Part shown: piece after piece, positions 36,125-43,796 of the stretch
Numbering within the stretch: the stretch's first letter is position 1
Layout of the letters: each line of letters opens with the position of its first letter
Assembly: GCA_017458005.1 (NCBI GenBank)
Contig: JAFTGH010000017.1
Span: 62,001 to 126,000 of the forward strand
From: Prevotella sp.
GTDB lineage: Bacteria; Bacteroidota; Bacteroidia; Bacteroidales; Bacteroidaceae
Length of the DNA stretch: 64,000 nt
Direction: 5' to 3'
Made by a program: the position numbers and the translations under genes
Notes under the pieces: generated by a model
Told to the model about the DNA's origin: nothing
Seen by the model: only the letters and a program-made list of their open reading frames with translations
Databases searched by the model: none

Positions 36125-38044
36125 ATGATTCTGAAATACGACGTATTAGTCATTGGAGGAGGTCATGCTGGTTGTGAGGCTGCTTGTGCCTCTGCCAACA
36201 TGGGAGCGAAGACCTGTCTGGTGACAATGGACATGAACAAGATTGCACAAATGTCGTGCAATCCTGCCGTGGGTGGCATTGCCAAAGGACAGATTGTGCG
36301 AGAGATAGATGCCCTGGGAGGACAGATGGGACTGGTAACAGATGCCACGGCAATCCAGTTCCGTATGCTGAACCGCAGCAAAGGTCCTGCTATGTGGAGC
36401 CCTCGTGCCCAGTGTGATCGTGGGAAGTTTATCTGGCAATGGCGTACCACTCTCGACCATACAGATAACTTGGATATTTGGCAGGACCAAGCAGACGAAC
36501 TACTAGTAGAGGATGTTGCTGTGCCACAGCAACACACCAAGCAGGTGGTGGGTGTGAAGACCATCTGGGGGGTAGAACTCAGGGCAAAGGCGGTGATCAT
36601 CACAGCAGGAACTTTCCTCAACGGACTGATGCATATCGGACGAAAGATGATTCCTGGAGGACGTATCGCAGAACCTGCCGTCCCACATTTCACAGAGAGT
36701 ATCACCCGCCATGGCATCCGCTCCGAGCGAATGAAGACAGGCACCCCTGTCCGCATCGACAAACGCTCTGTCCATTTCGAGGATTTAGAGATACAAGAGG
36801 GAGAGCATGATTTCCATCAGTTCTCCTATATGGGTAAGCATCGCATCTTACCCCAACTGACCTGTTGGACCTGTAATACCAATGCCGCTGTCCATGAGAC
36901 ATTACGCTCTGGACTGAAAGACTCCCCACTCTACAATGGACAGATACAGTCGATTGGACCACGCTATTGTCCTTCGATAGAAACGAAACTTGTCACTTTC
37001 CCAGACAGGGAGCAACACCCCCTTTTCTTGGAGCCAGAGGGAACGGACACCAATGAGATGTACCTGAATGGTTTCTCGTCCTCACTCCCTATGGAGGTAC
37101 AGATAGCCGCCTTAAAGCATATCCCTGCCTTCAGAGACCTTAAAGTATATCGACCTGGCTATGCCATCGAATATGATTTCTTCGATCCTACCCAACTGAA
37201 ACATACGTTGGAATCGAAAATTATCTCTGGTTTGTTTATGGCTGGACAGGTAAATGGTACCACTGGCTATGAGGAGGCTGGAGGACAAGGGACTTTGGCA
37301 GGTATTAATGCGGCATTATTTGCTGGGGCGGGTGGTTGCTGTGGCACAGCAACACACAAAACCTTTATCCTTCATCGGGATGAGGCATACATTGGCGTGC
37401 TGATTGATGACCTTGTGACAAAGGGGGTAGATGAGCCCTACCGTATGTTCACCTCCCGAGCCGAGTATCGCATCCTTCTAAGACAAGACGACGCGGATGC
37501 CCGACTGACTGAGAAAGCATACCAACTGGGTGTTGCCAAAAAAGACCGTTACGACTGGTGGATGGAGAAGAAACAATTTATCGAAGAAATCGAGAACTTC
37601 TGCAAGACTTTCCCCATTAAGCCTAAAGTCATTAATGGTGCTTTGGAAGCCTTAGGCTCTACCCCACTCGTCTATGGCTGTAAACTGGAGGACCTGGTGG
37701 CACGCCCAGAGTTGAATTTCGAGAAACTGCAAGATGTCATTCCAGAACTTAAGGAAATCCTAAACTGCCCTTCTCAGCGAAAAGAAGAAATCGCAGAGGC
37801 GGCAGAGCTACATATCAAATACAAGGGATATATAGAACGTGAACGCATCGTTGCTGACAAGATGCACCGTCTGGAGAATATCAGAATCAAAGGGCACTTC
37901 AACTACAACGAGATGCAACAACTCAGTACGGAGGCACGACAGAAATTGACAGCAATTGATCCCGAAACACTCGCTCAAGCAAGCAGAATACCTGGCGTAT
38001 CACCAAGTGATATCAACGTGATGCTAGTGCTGATGGGGAGGTGA
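36125..38044 (+). CDS. mnmG: tRNA uridine-34 carboxymethylaminomethyl modification enzyme MnmG
   Basis: MnmG with MnmE modifies the wobble uridine of several tRNAs using FAD. The 639-residue protein has the FAD motif VLVIGGGHAGCEAA, the conserved NPAVGGIAKGQIVREIDALGG, and DEPYRMFTSRAEYRILLRQDDAD. Two 19-bp palindromes sit inside the coding sequence. They encode VAVPQQH (residues 131-137) and GCCGTATH (404-411), where the E. coli protein, as I recall it, is about 8 residues shorter in each place. Both fall in loops between conserved blocks and keep the frame, so the protein is probably active. Confidence 0.97.
   Translation: MILKYDVLVIGGGHAGCEAACASANMGAKTCLVTMDMNKIAQMSCNPAVGGIAKGQIVREIDALGGQMGLVTDATAIQFRMLNRSKGPAMWSPRAQCDRGKFIWQWRTTLDHTDNLDIWQDQADELLVEDVAVPQQHTKQVVGVKTIWGVELRAKAVIITAGTFLNGLMHIGRKMIPGGRIAEPAVPHFTESITRHGIRSERMKTGTPVRIDKRSVHFEDLEIQEGEHDFHQFSYMGKHRILPQLTCWTCNTNAAVHETLRSGLKDSPLYNGQIQSIGPRYCPSIETKLVTFPDREQHPLFLEPEGTDTNEMYLNGFSSSLPMEVQIAALKHIPAFRDLKVYRPGYAIEYDFFDPTQLKHTLESKIISGLFMAGQVNGTTGYEEAGGQGTLAGINAALFAGAGGCCGTATHKTFILHRDEAYIGVLIDDLVTKGVDEPYRMFTSRAEYRILLRQDDADARLTEKAYQLGVAKKDRYDWWMEKKQFIEEIENFCKTFPIKPKVINGALEALGSTPLVYGCKLEDLVARPELNFEKLQDVIPELKEILNCPSQRKEEIAEAAELHIKYKGYIERERIVADKMHRLENIRIKGHFNYNEMQQLSTEARQKLTAIDPETLAQASRIPGVSPSDINVMLVLMGR
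36515..36533. repeat. 19-bp REP-like palindrome, copy 3, inside mnmG
   Basis: GTTGCTGTGCCACAGCAAC, followed by ACACC. It is in frame as V-A-V-P-Q-Q-H between LLVED and VVGVKT. Confidence 0.8.
37335..37353. repeat. 19-bp REP-like palindrome, copy 4, inside mnmG
   Basis: GTTGCTGTGGCACAGCAAC, followed by ACACA. It is read in a different phase from copy 3, giving G-C-C-G-T-A-T-H between NAALFAGAG and the conserved RDEAYIGVL. Confidence 0.8.
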
Positions 38045-38076
38045 TTACTGCGACACGGTCACAGCATGGAAAACGG

Positions 38077-38092
38077 CGTTTCACGTGGAACA
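38077..38092. promoter_or_regulatory. parS: parS-like site 1
   Basis: CGTTTCACGTGGAACA matches the widely conserved ParB-binding parS consensus TGTTNCACGTGNAACA at 15 of 16 positions. It lies between mnmG and apt. ParB recognition is inferred. Confidence 0.65.
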
Positions 38093-38136
38093 TAAATCAT
38101 GAAACAATAGTAATAATAACGAATAAACCAATAATT

Positions 38137-38667
38137 ATGAACAACAAAACTTTAATGGAACATCTGCGCTGCATACCAGATTTCCCCAGAAAAGGCATCA
38201 ACTTCAGGGATGTCACAACCCTTTACAAAGACGCAGAGTGCATGAAAATCATGTTGGACGAGATGTACGAACTCTACAAAGATAAAGGAATCACCAAGAT
38301 TGTTGGTGTTGAAAGTAGAGGTTTTGTGATGGCTTCCGCATTAGCCGCAAGGTTAGGTACGGGTGTGGTCTTGGCAAGAAAACCAGGAAAACTACCCGCA
38401 ACAGTCATCAAGGAATCGTTCTCCAAAGAATACGGTGTTGACACTGTTGAGATGCACATCGACTCTATCGACGAGAATGACGTAGTGCTCATCCACGACG
38501 ATTTGCTTGCCACAGGAGGAACCGCTTTGGCAACTTACAAACTGGTGAAGCATTTCAATCCTAAGAACATTTATATGAACTTCATCATCGAGATAACAGA
38601 TGAAGGGCTACATGGCAGGGATGTCTTCAAAGACTTGGTAGAGGTGACAACGCTCATGGTCGTTTAA
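38137..38667 (+). CDS. apt: Adenine phosphoribosyltransferase
   Basis: Apt salvages adenine to AMP using PRPP. The 176-residue protein starts at 38137 (MNNKTLMEHLRCIPDFPRKGINFRDVTTL); the longer frame crosses a parS-like site and is not conserved. The PRPP-binding motif is VVLIHDDLLATGGTALA, and the substrate region VVGVESRGFVMASALAARLG is typical. The gene is bracketed by two parS-like palindromes 591 bp apart. Confidence 0.97.
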   Translation: MNNKTLMEHLRCIPDFPRKGINFRDVTTLYKDAECMKIMLDEMYELYKDKGITKIVGVESRGFVMASALAARLGTGVVLARKPGKLPATVIKESFSKEYGVDTVEMHIDSIDENDVVLIHDDLLATGGTALATYKLVKHFNPKNIYMNFIIEITDEGLHGRDVFKDLVEVTTLMVV

Positions 38668-38683
38668 CGTTTCACGTGAAACA
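38668..38683. promoter_or_regulatory. parS: parS-like site 2
   Basis: CGTTTCACGTGAAACA contains the perfect 14-bp palindrome GTTTCACGTGAAAC and matches the parS consensus at 15 of 16 positions. It fills the gap between apt and uvrC. Confidence 0.7.
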
Positions 38684-38688
38684 CCAAC

Positions 38689-40518
38689 ATGACTAAAGAG
38701 GAGAACGAGGCTCGTCTTAAAAGGTTGAAGGGTATTGTGAGCGCTTTACCCGAAAAGCCGGGTAGTTATCAGTATTACGATGCTGATGGCACTATTATCT
38801 ATGTGGGCAAGGCAAAGAACCTGAAGGCTCGTGTCTCCTCCTACTTCCATACAGAAGTTGACCGTTTCAAGACGAAGGTACTGGTATCAAAGATACATGA
38901 TATCAGTTACACCGTGGTGAATACAGAGGAGGACGCATTACTCTTAGAGAACTCCCTTATCAAGAAGTATAATCCTAGGTATAACGTACTGTTGAAAGAC
39001 GGCAAGACCTACCCCAGCATTTGTGTCACCAAGGAATACCTGCCTCGCATCTTCCCCACCCGTACCATCAACAAGAAATGGGGTACGTATTATGGTCCCT
39101 ATTCGCATGTAGGGAGCATGAATGCCGTCCTCGATTTGATCAAGAAACTCTATCATCCCAGAACCTGCAAGTTTCCCATCACAAAAGAAGGTATTGAGCA
39201 GAAGAAATACCAGGTTTGTCTTGAATACCATATCAAAAACTGTGGTGCACCCTGCGTCGGGAAACAATCGTGGGAAGACTATCAGAGGAATATTGAGCAG
39301 GCTCGTGAGATCTTGAAAGGTAATACCCGCGAGGTGTTGAGAGCACTCAAAGACGAGATGCTACAACTCTCTGAGGAACTCCGTTTTGAGGAGGCAGAAG
39401 AGGTCAAGCGGCGCTATCTGTTGATCGACCAATTTGTCACCAAGAGTGAGGTCGTCAGTCATACGATTAACAACGTCGATGTGCTCACAATCACCAACGA
39501 CGAGAAGGTCGCTTTCATCAATTATATCCATGTCTCGAACGGTTCCATCAACCAGAGTTTCACCTTTGAGTATAAGAAAAAACTCGATGAGACTGACGAA
39601 GAACTCTTGCAGTTAGGTATTGTGGAGATGCGAGAGCGTTTCAAGAGCCATGCCAAGGAGATTATCCTGCCTCAGGAGATTGATCTGGACCTTGAGGGAG
39701 TGACGATTACCGTACCTCAGCGAGGGGATAAAAAGACCCTTCTCGACCTCTCTCTCATGAATGGAAAACAGTATAAGTTCGACCGTTTGAAACAAGCCGA
39801 GAAACTGAATCCAGAGCAAAAGTCCGTACGTCTGATGAAGGAGTTGCAAGACCTGCTGCACTTGCCCAAGATGCCCTATCAGATAGAGTGTTTCGACAAC
39901 TCGAATATCTCTGGATCCGATGCTGTGGCAGCATGTGTTGTCTTCAAGAAGATGAAACCATCAAAACAAGACTATCGCAAGTATAATATCAAGACGGTGG
40001 TTGGTCCTGACGATTACGCCTCGATGAAAGAGGTAGTATGGAGACGATACCATCGGCTGATAGAAGAGGAGCAGCCCCTACCCGACCTGATAGTAGCAGA
40101 TGGTGGAAAGGGACAGATGGAGGTCATCCGCCAGGCTGTGCAGGACGAACTGAACCTGGATATTCCCATTGCCGGACTTGCCAAGGACGACCGTCACCGC
40201 ACGAATGAACTGCTCTATGGTTTTCCTCCAAGAGTGATTGGTATGAAGACAGACTCCGAACTGTTTCGTGTCTTGACGCATCTACAGGATGAGGTCCACC
40301 GTTTCGCCATCACTTTCCATCGTGACAAGCGTTCTAAGCACGCCTTACACTCGGAGTTGGACGACATCAAGGGACTCGGTCCAAAGGGCAAGGAAGCCCT
40401 TTTAAAGGCGTTTAAGAGCGTCAAACGCATTAAGAAGGCAGAACTACCAGCCCTCACAGAAACGCTTGGCAGAGCGAAGGGAAAAGTGGTTTACGACTAC
40501 TTCCACCCTGCTGAGTAA
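38689..40518 (+). CDS. uvrC: Excinuclease ABC subunit C
   Basis: UvrC makes both incisions in nucleotide-excision repair. The 609-residue protein has an N-terminal GIY-YIG nuclease (KPGSYQYYDADGTIIYVGKAKNLKARVSSYF spread over about residues 22-55), a UVR domain that binds UvrB (about 200-235), an RNase H-like nuclease with IECFDNSNISGSDAVAACVVF and DLIVADGGKGQ, and C-terminal helix-hairpin-helix motifs (DDIKGLGPKGKEALLKAFKS). Length and order are normal. It begins 5 nt after the second parS-like site. Confidence 0.97.
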   Translation: MTKEENEARLKRLKGIVSALPEKPGSYQYYDADGTIIYVGKAKNLKARVSSYFHTEVDRFKTKVLVSKIHDISYTVVNTEEDALLLENSLIKKYNPRYNVLLKDGKTYPSICVTKEYLPRIFPTRTINKKWGTYYGPYSHVGSMNAVLDLIKKLYHPRTCKFPITKEGIEQKKYQVCLEYHIKNCGAPCVGKQSWEDYQRNIEQAREILKGNTREVLRALKDEMLQLSEELRFEEAEEVKRRYLLIDQFVTKSEVVSHTINNVDVLTITNDEKVAFINYIHVSNGSINQSFTFEYKKKLDETDEELLQLGIVEMRERFKSHAKEIILPQEIDLDLEGVTITVPQRGDKKTLLDLSLMNGKQYKFDRLKQAEKLNPEQKSVRLMKELQDLLHLPKMPYQIECFDNSNISGSDAVAACVVFKKMKPSKQDYRKYNIKTVVGPDDYASMKEVVWRRYHRLIEEEQPLPDLIVADGGKGQMEVIRQAVQDELNLDIPIAGLAKDDRHRTNELLYGFPPRVIGMKTDSELFRVLTHLQDEVHRFAITFHRDKRSKHALHSELDDIKGLGPKGKEALLKAFKSVKRIKKAELPALTETLGRAKGKVVYDYFHPAE

Positions 40519-40542
40519 TTGTTATCTGCCATCTTTATCAAT

Positions 40543-40696
40543 GTAAATCAATTTGATTTATCGTGTAAATCAATTTAAATTACTCAGTAAATCAATTTGA
40601 TTTGCTTTGCAATTTAATTTAAATTGCAGAGTAATCTAATCTAAATTGCTTTGCAATCCTTATTAAATTGCAATGCAATCTAATCTAAATTGCAAT
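40543..40696. repeat. Array of seven 22-bp palindromic units
   Basis: Units start at 40543, 40565, 40587, 40609, 40631, 40653 and 40675, exactly 22 bp apart. Each is a 19-nt imperfect palindrome plus a 3-nt linker. Examples of the 19-mers are GTAAATCAATTTGATTTAT (unit 1), the perfect palindrome GCAATTTAATTTAAATTGC (unit 4) and GCAATCTAATCTAAATTGC (unit 7). The array fills the uvrC-dtd gap and is very AT-rich. The exact helical phasing resembles iterons, but binding is unknown. Confidence 0.85.
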
Positions 40697-40802
40697 AAGA
40701 GGGATGCTGTTTGACATCCAAAGAACTCGTTGATAACATCATAAATAGCGTTAAATAACGGGCTTTCTCATTGCTTTTCTTCTCACTTACTCAAAATTTT
40801 CG

Positions 40803-40810
40803 TACCTTTG
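40803..40810 (+). promoter_or_regulatory. Candidate -7 box TACCTTTG of dtd
   Basis: TACCTTTG ends 5 nt before the dtd ATG (40816), predicting a leaderless mRNA. No clear -33 element at 19-21 nt was seen. Confidence 0.5.
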
Positions 40811-40815
40811 CCACC

Positions 40816-41268
40816 ATGAGAATAGTGATACAACGAGTACAGCATGCCAGTGTGACGATAGAGGGAGTCGTAAAATCCGCTATCGGACAAGGTTTTCTGA
40901 TCTTGTTAGGCATCTGCGATGAAGACTCTGCTGAGGATGTTGACTGGCTAGTGAAAAAGGTGGCAAACCTACGTGTTTTCGACGATGAGAACCATGTCAT
41001 GAACCGCTCCATCTTGGACATTCAAGGTGAGGCTTTGGTGGTAAGCCAGTTTACCCTCTTTGCCAGTTACAAAAAAGGAAATCGCCCAAGTTGGTTTAAG
41101 GCAGGAAGCCATGAGCATTCCATTCCCCTTTACGAGGAGTTTTGCTCGAAACTAAGCACTGCTATAGGCAAGCCCGTAGGTACTGGAGAGTTTGGTGCTG
41201 ATATGAAAGTCGACCTCCTGAACGATGGTCCCGTCACCATTTGTATGGATACTAAAAACAAAGAATAA
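40816..41268 (+). CDS. dtd: D-aminoacyl-tRNA deacylase
   Basis: Dtd hydrolyses D-amino acids and glycine mischarged on tRNA. The 150-residue protein opens with MRIVIQRVQHASVTIEG and has the two active-site signatures, SQFTLFASYKKGNRPSW (SQFTL motif) and the C-terminal NDGPVTI. The ATG at 40816 is fixed by this conserved N-terminus. It heads an operon with a small membrane protein, a MazG-like pyrophosphohydrolase and deoC. Confidence 0.97.
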   Translation: MRIVIQRVQHASVTIEGVVKSAIGQGFLILLGICDEDSAEDVDWLVKKVANLRVFDDENHVMNRSILDIQGEALVVSQFTLFASYKKGNRPSWFKAGSHEHSIPLYEEFCSKLSTAIGKPVGTGEFGADMKVDLLNDGPVTICMDTKNKE

Positions 41269-41269
41269 T

Positions 41270-41521
41270 ATGATTAAGAAATACCTTAGGGAAATAGAAG
41301 TGGCAGGATGCCTGTTGGTCATCATCGGTGTGGTTATCAATCTCTTTTTAGGAGTACCTTATGCTGTGGGACCATGTGCTATTGGTCTCTTGCTATGGTT
41401 GGTTTGCTTTGTTTACAGGGCTTTCCATTGGAAAGAGTATGAGCGTGAGAATAAACAAGGGATTATGATTATCCTCATCGCTATCTTTATATTAATTATA
41501 CAAATGCTCATGAGACGATGA
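41270..41521 (+). CDS. Small two-helix membrane protein
   Basis: This 83-residue protein has two to three hydrophobic segments (AGCLLVIIGVVINLFLGV, GPCAIGLLLWLVCFVY and IMIILIAIFILIIQMLM). It starts one base after the dtd stop, and its own stop overlaps the next start (ATGA). The conserved position between dtd and mazG suggests a real gene. No function was recognised. Confidence 0.75.
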   Translation: MIKKYLREIEVAGCLLVIIGVVINLFLGVPYAVGPCAIGLLLWLVCFVYRAFHWKEYERENKQGIMIILIAIFILIIQMLMRR

Positions 41522-41841
41522 CAATACGAGAAGCGCAAGATACTGTAGACCAGTGGATTAAAACCTATGGGGTTCGTTATTTCTCTGAACTGACGAACAT
41601 GGCGGTACTGACGGAGGAGGTCGGAGAACTGGCTCGTGTGATCGCCAGAAAATATGGTGACCAGAGTTTCAAGGAAGGTGAGAATGATAACCTTGGTGAC
41701 GAGATGGCGGATGTGCTGTGGGTACTGCTCTGTCTTGCCAACCAAACGGGTGTCGACCTCACAGAGGAACTGAAAAAGAACATAGAGAAAAAGACTCAAC
41801 GAGATAAGACACGACATCAAAACAACGAAAAACTCAAATAA
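41518..41841 (+). CDS. MazG-type nucleotide pyrophosphohydrolase
   Basis: These small enzymes hydrolyse non-canonical or excess nucleoside triphosphates to monophosphates. The 107-residue protein has the metal-binding helices EEVGELARVIARKYGD and DEMADVLWVLLCLAN, the E-x-x-E and E-x-x-D pattern of the all-alpha NTP pyrophosphatases. It overlaps the membrane-protein gene by 4 nt and is directly followed by deoC. Confidence 0.9.
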   Translation: MTIREAQDTVDQWIKTYGVRYFSELTNMAVLTEEVGELARVIARKYGDQSFKEGENDNLGDEMADVLWVLLCLANQTGVDLTEELKKNIEKKTQRDKTRHQNNEKLK

Positions 41842-42735
41842 ATGAAAGAACAAGAGAACAAGTACGAAAAGACTTTAGGTCTTTACAATACCACTATCAG
41901 CGACGAGGAAGTGCGCGACGCTGTCAGAAAGATTATCGCTGAGAAAGTGCATGAGAACGATACCCTAGAGGTAAAGAAATTCCTGATGGGCAGTGTGGAA
42001 CTGACGACGCTGAAGACTACGGACTCTGAGGAAAGTGTCCTTGCCTTCACAGAGAAAGTCAACCTGTTTGACGACTCCTATCCTGACCTACCCCATGTCG
42101 CCACCATCTGCGTCTATCCTTGTTTTGCCAAGACAGTAGCAGACACCTTAGAGGTCGACGGTGTTGAAATTGCTTGTGTATCAGGTAGTTTTCCATCCTC
42201 ACAGGCATTGATAGAAGTAAAGGTCGCAGAGACGGCACTTGCCATCAAGGATGGTGCCACAGAGATAGATATCGTCTTGCCAGTAGGTAAGTTCCTGAGT
42301 GGCAACTACGAGGATGTCGCAGACGAGATTGCAGAGTTGAAGGCAGTGTGTGGTGAGCATAAGATGAAGGTGATTTTAGAGACAGGTTGCTTGAAAACGG
42401 CAAGCAATATCAAGAAAGCCGCCATCCTCGCCATGTACGCAGGAGCCGACTATATCAAGACTTCCACTGGCAAGTTAGAGCCCGCTGCTACTCCAGAGGC
42501 AGCCTATGTGATGTGTCAAGCCATCAAGGAATATTACGAGAAGACTGGCATACAGATTGGTTTTAAGCCTGCTGGAGGCTTGAATAGTGTGATGGACGCA
42601 CTGATCTACTTCACCATCGTCAAGGAGGTATTAGGAGAGCAATGGCTCACCAACGAGTGGTTCCGCATGGGCACCTCTCGTCTTGCCAATCTGCTATTGA
42701 GTGAAATCTTAGGAGAAGAGACGAAGTTCTTTTAA
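41842..42735 (+). CDS. deoC: Deoxyribose-phosphate aldolase
   Basis: DeoC splits 2-deoxyribose-5-phosphate into glyceraldehyde-3-phosphate and acetaldehyde in nucleoside breakdown. The 297-residue protein has the Schiff-base Lys in ADYIKTSTGK and the second conserved region GFKPAGGLNSV. It is longer at the N-terminus than the E. coli enzyme, as usual in this phylum. The start codon abuts the mazG stop. The 3' end overlaps the convergent prenyl synthase gene by 4 nt. Confidence 0.96.
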   Translation: MKEQENKYEKTLGLYNTTISDEEVRDAVRKIIAEKVHENDTLEVKKFLMGSVELTTLKTTDSEESVLAFTEKVNLFDDSYPDLPHVATICVYPCFAKTVADTLEVDGVEIACVSGSFPSSQALIEVKVAETALAIKDGATEIDIVLPVGKFLSGNYEDVADEIAELKAVCGEHKMKVILETGCLKTASNIKKAAILAMYAGADYIKTSTGKLEPAATPEAAYVMCQAIKEYYEKTGIQIGFKPAGGLNSVMDALIYFTIVKEVLGEQWLTNEWFRMGTSRLANLLLSEILGEETKFF

Positions 42736-43709
42736 TACCTACGCTCTATCACATAATCCACATAGGCAGTCAAGGCATCCTTGATTGCCTTTTCTTTGAC
42801 ACTACTGTTGATATAGTCCATGCAGATCTTGCTGAACTCTTGCATCCGTTGCTCAGCATACTCGATGCCACCCTGTTGCTTGGTAAACTCCACCAAGACG
42901 GCGATCTCATCTTGATTGATAGTACCTTCTTTCACCTTGCGTGCAAGGGTGTGCATCGACTCAAAATCAGTATTATTCAGGGCATAGATGACAGGCAGTG
43001 TCAACTTGCCTTCTGTCATATCATTACCAGTAGGCTTACCTATCTCCTTTGAGTCGTAATAGTCGAAAATATCATCACGGATCTGGAACATCAGACCTAG
43101 TGTCTGTCCGAACTTGGCAGCCTTCTTGATCTCCTCGTCAGAAGCACCTGCAGAGATAGCACCAATGGCAGCACAAGCCTCGAACAACGCCGCTGTCTTC
43201 TGGTTGATAACCTGGTAGTAAACCTCCTCACTGATCTCCTGATTCTGGATGTTCGAGAGTTGCAGAATCTCACCTGCGGCAAGGGTACGTCCCAATTCCG
43301 CCAGATACTCCACGATGCGCTGATTACCTGTCTTTGCCACACTCAGCAAAGCCGTAGACAGGATATAGTCACCTACCAATACCGCCACCTTATTATTATA
43401 GGTGGCATTGACAGAGGCCTGACCACGACGCTCTCCACTCTCATCCACCACATCATCATGCACCAATGATGCCGTATGCAGCAACTCCAGACCTACTGCG
43501 GCATGCTGCGTCACATGAGAGACACCACCATAGTTCTTTGCTGTGAGTAAGATCAGGATAGGACGCATGCGTTTTCCCCCTCGCTGACGGATGTGTGTCA
43601 ACACTTGCGAGAGGAGTCCGTCATCATGCGTCAGACTGTTGTTGAACAACGTTATAAAGTCATTCAACTCCTTGTCGATAGGCTGCTTGATAAGTGACAA
43701 ATAATCCAT
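42732..43709 (-). CDS. Polyprenyl diphosphate synthase
   Basis: This trans-prenyl synthase builds the side chain of menaquinone by adding isopentenyl units to an allylic diphosphate. The 325-residue protein has the first Asp-rich motif in LVHDDVVDESGERRG and the second in IRDDIFDYYDS, with GGKRMRPIL near the N-terminus. Product length (for example octa- or longer) cannot be read with confidence. A TATTTTTG promoter is 18 nt upstream, divergent from polA. Confidence 0.95.
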   Translation of the reverse strand: MDYLSLIKQPIDKELNDFITLFNNSLTHDDGLLSQVLTHIRQRGGKRMRPILILLTAKNYGGVSHVTQHAAVGLELLHTASLVHDDVVDESGERRGQASVNATYNNKVAVLVGDYILSTALLSVAKTGNQRIVEYLAELGRTLAAGEILQLSNIQNQEISEEVYYQVINQKTAALFEACAAIGAISAGASDEEIKKAAKFGQTLGLMFQIRDDIFDYYDSKEIGKPTGNDMTEGKLTLPVIYALNNTDFESMHTLARKVKEGTINQDEIAVLVEFTKQQGGIEYAEQRMQEFSKICMDYINSSVKEKAIKDALTAYVDYVIERRY

Positions 43710-43726
43710 TCTAAAGAAATTTGTTA

Positions 43727-43734
43727 CAAAAATA
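43727..43734 (-). promoter_or_regulatory. Candidate -7 box TATTTTTG of the prenyl synthase gene
   Basis: It matches TAnnTTTG on the minus strand. A weaker plus-strand TAATTTTA for polA lies at 43768-43775. Confidence 0.5.
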
Positions 43735-43796
43735 GTGAAAATATCGGGATATTGGAAAATATTTTAGTAATTTTACGCAGAAAAAATAAAAATGTT

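Noticed and set aside
38046-38068. Possible degenerate REP-like copy after mnmG (TGCGACACGGTCACAGCA)
   Set aside because: The arms pair poorly and the core bases differ; it cannot be separated from chance.
39915-39935. TGCTGTGGCAGCA palindrome in uvrC, similar to the REP-like element
   Set aside because: It encodes the conserved UvrC phrase DAVAACVVF and has short arms, so protein constraint explains it.
40543-40696. CRISPR array
   Set aside because: Units are contiguous 22-bp palindromes with 3-nt linkers; there are no unique spacers and no cas genes.
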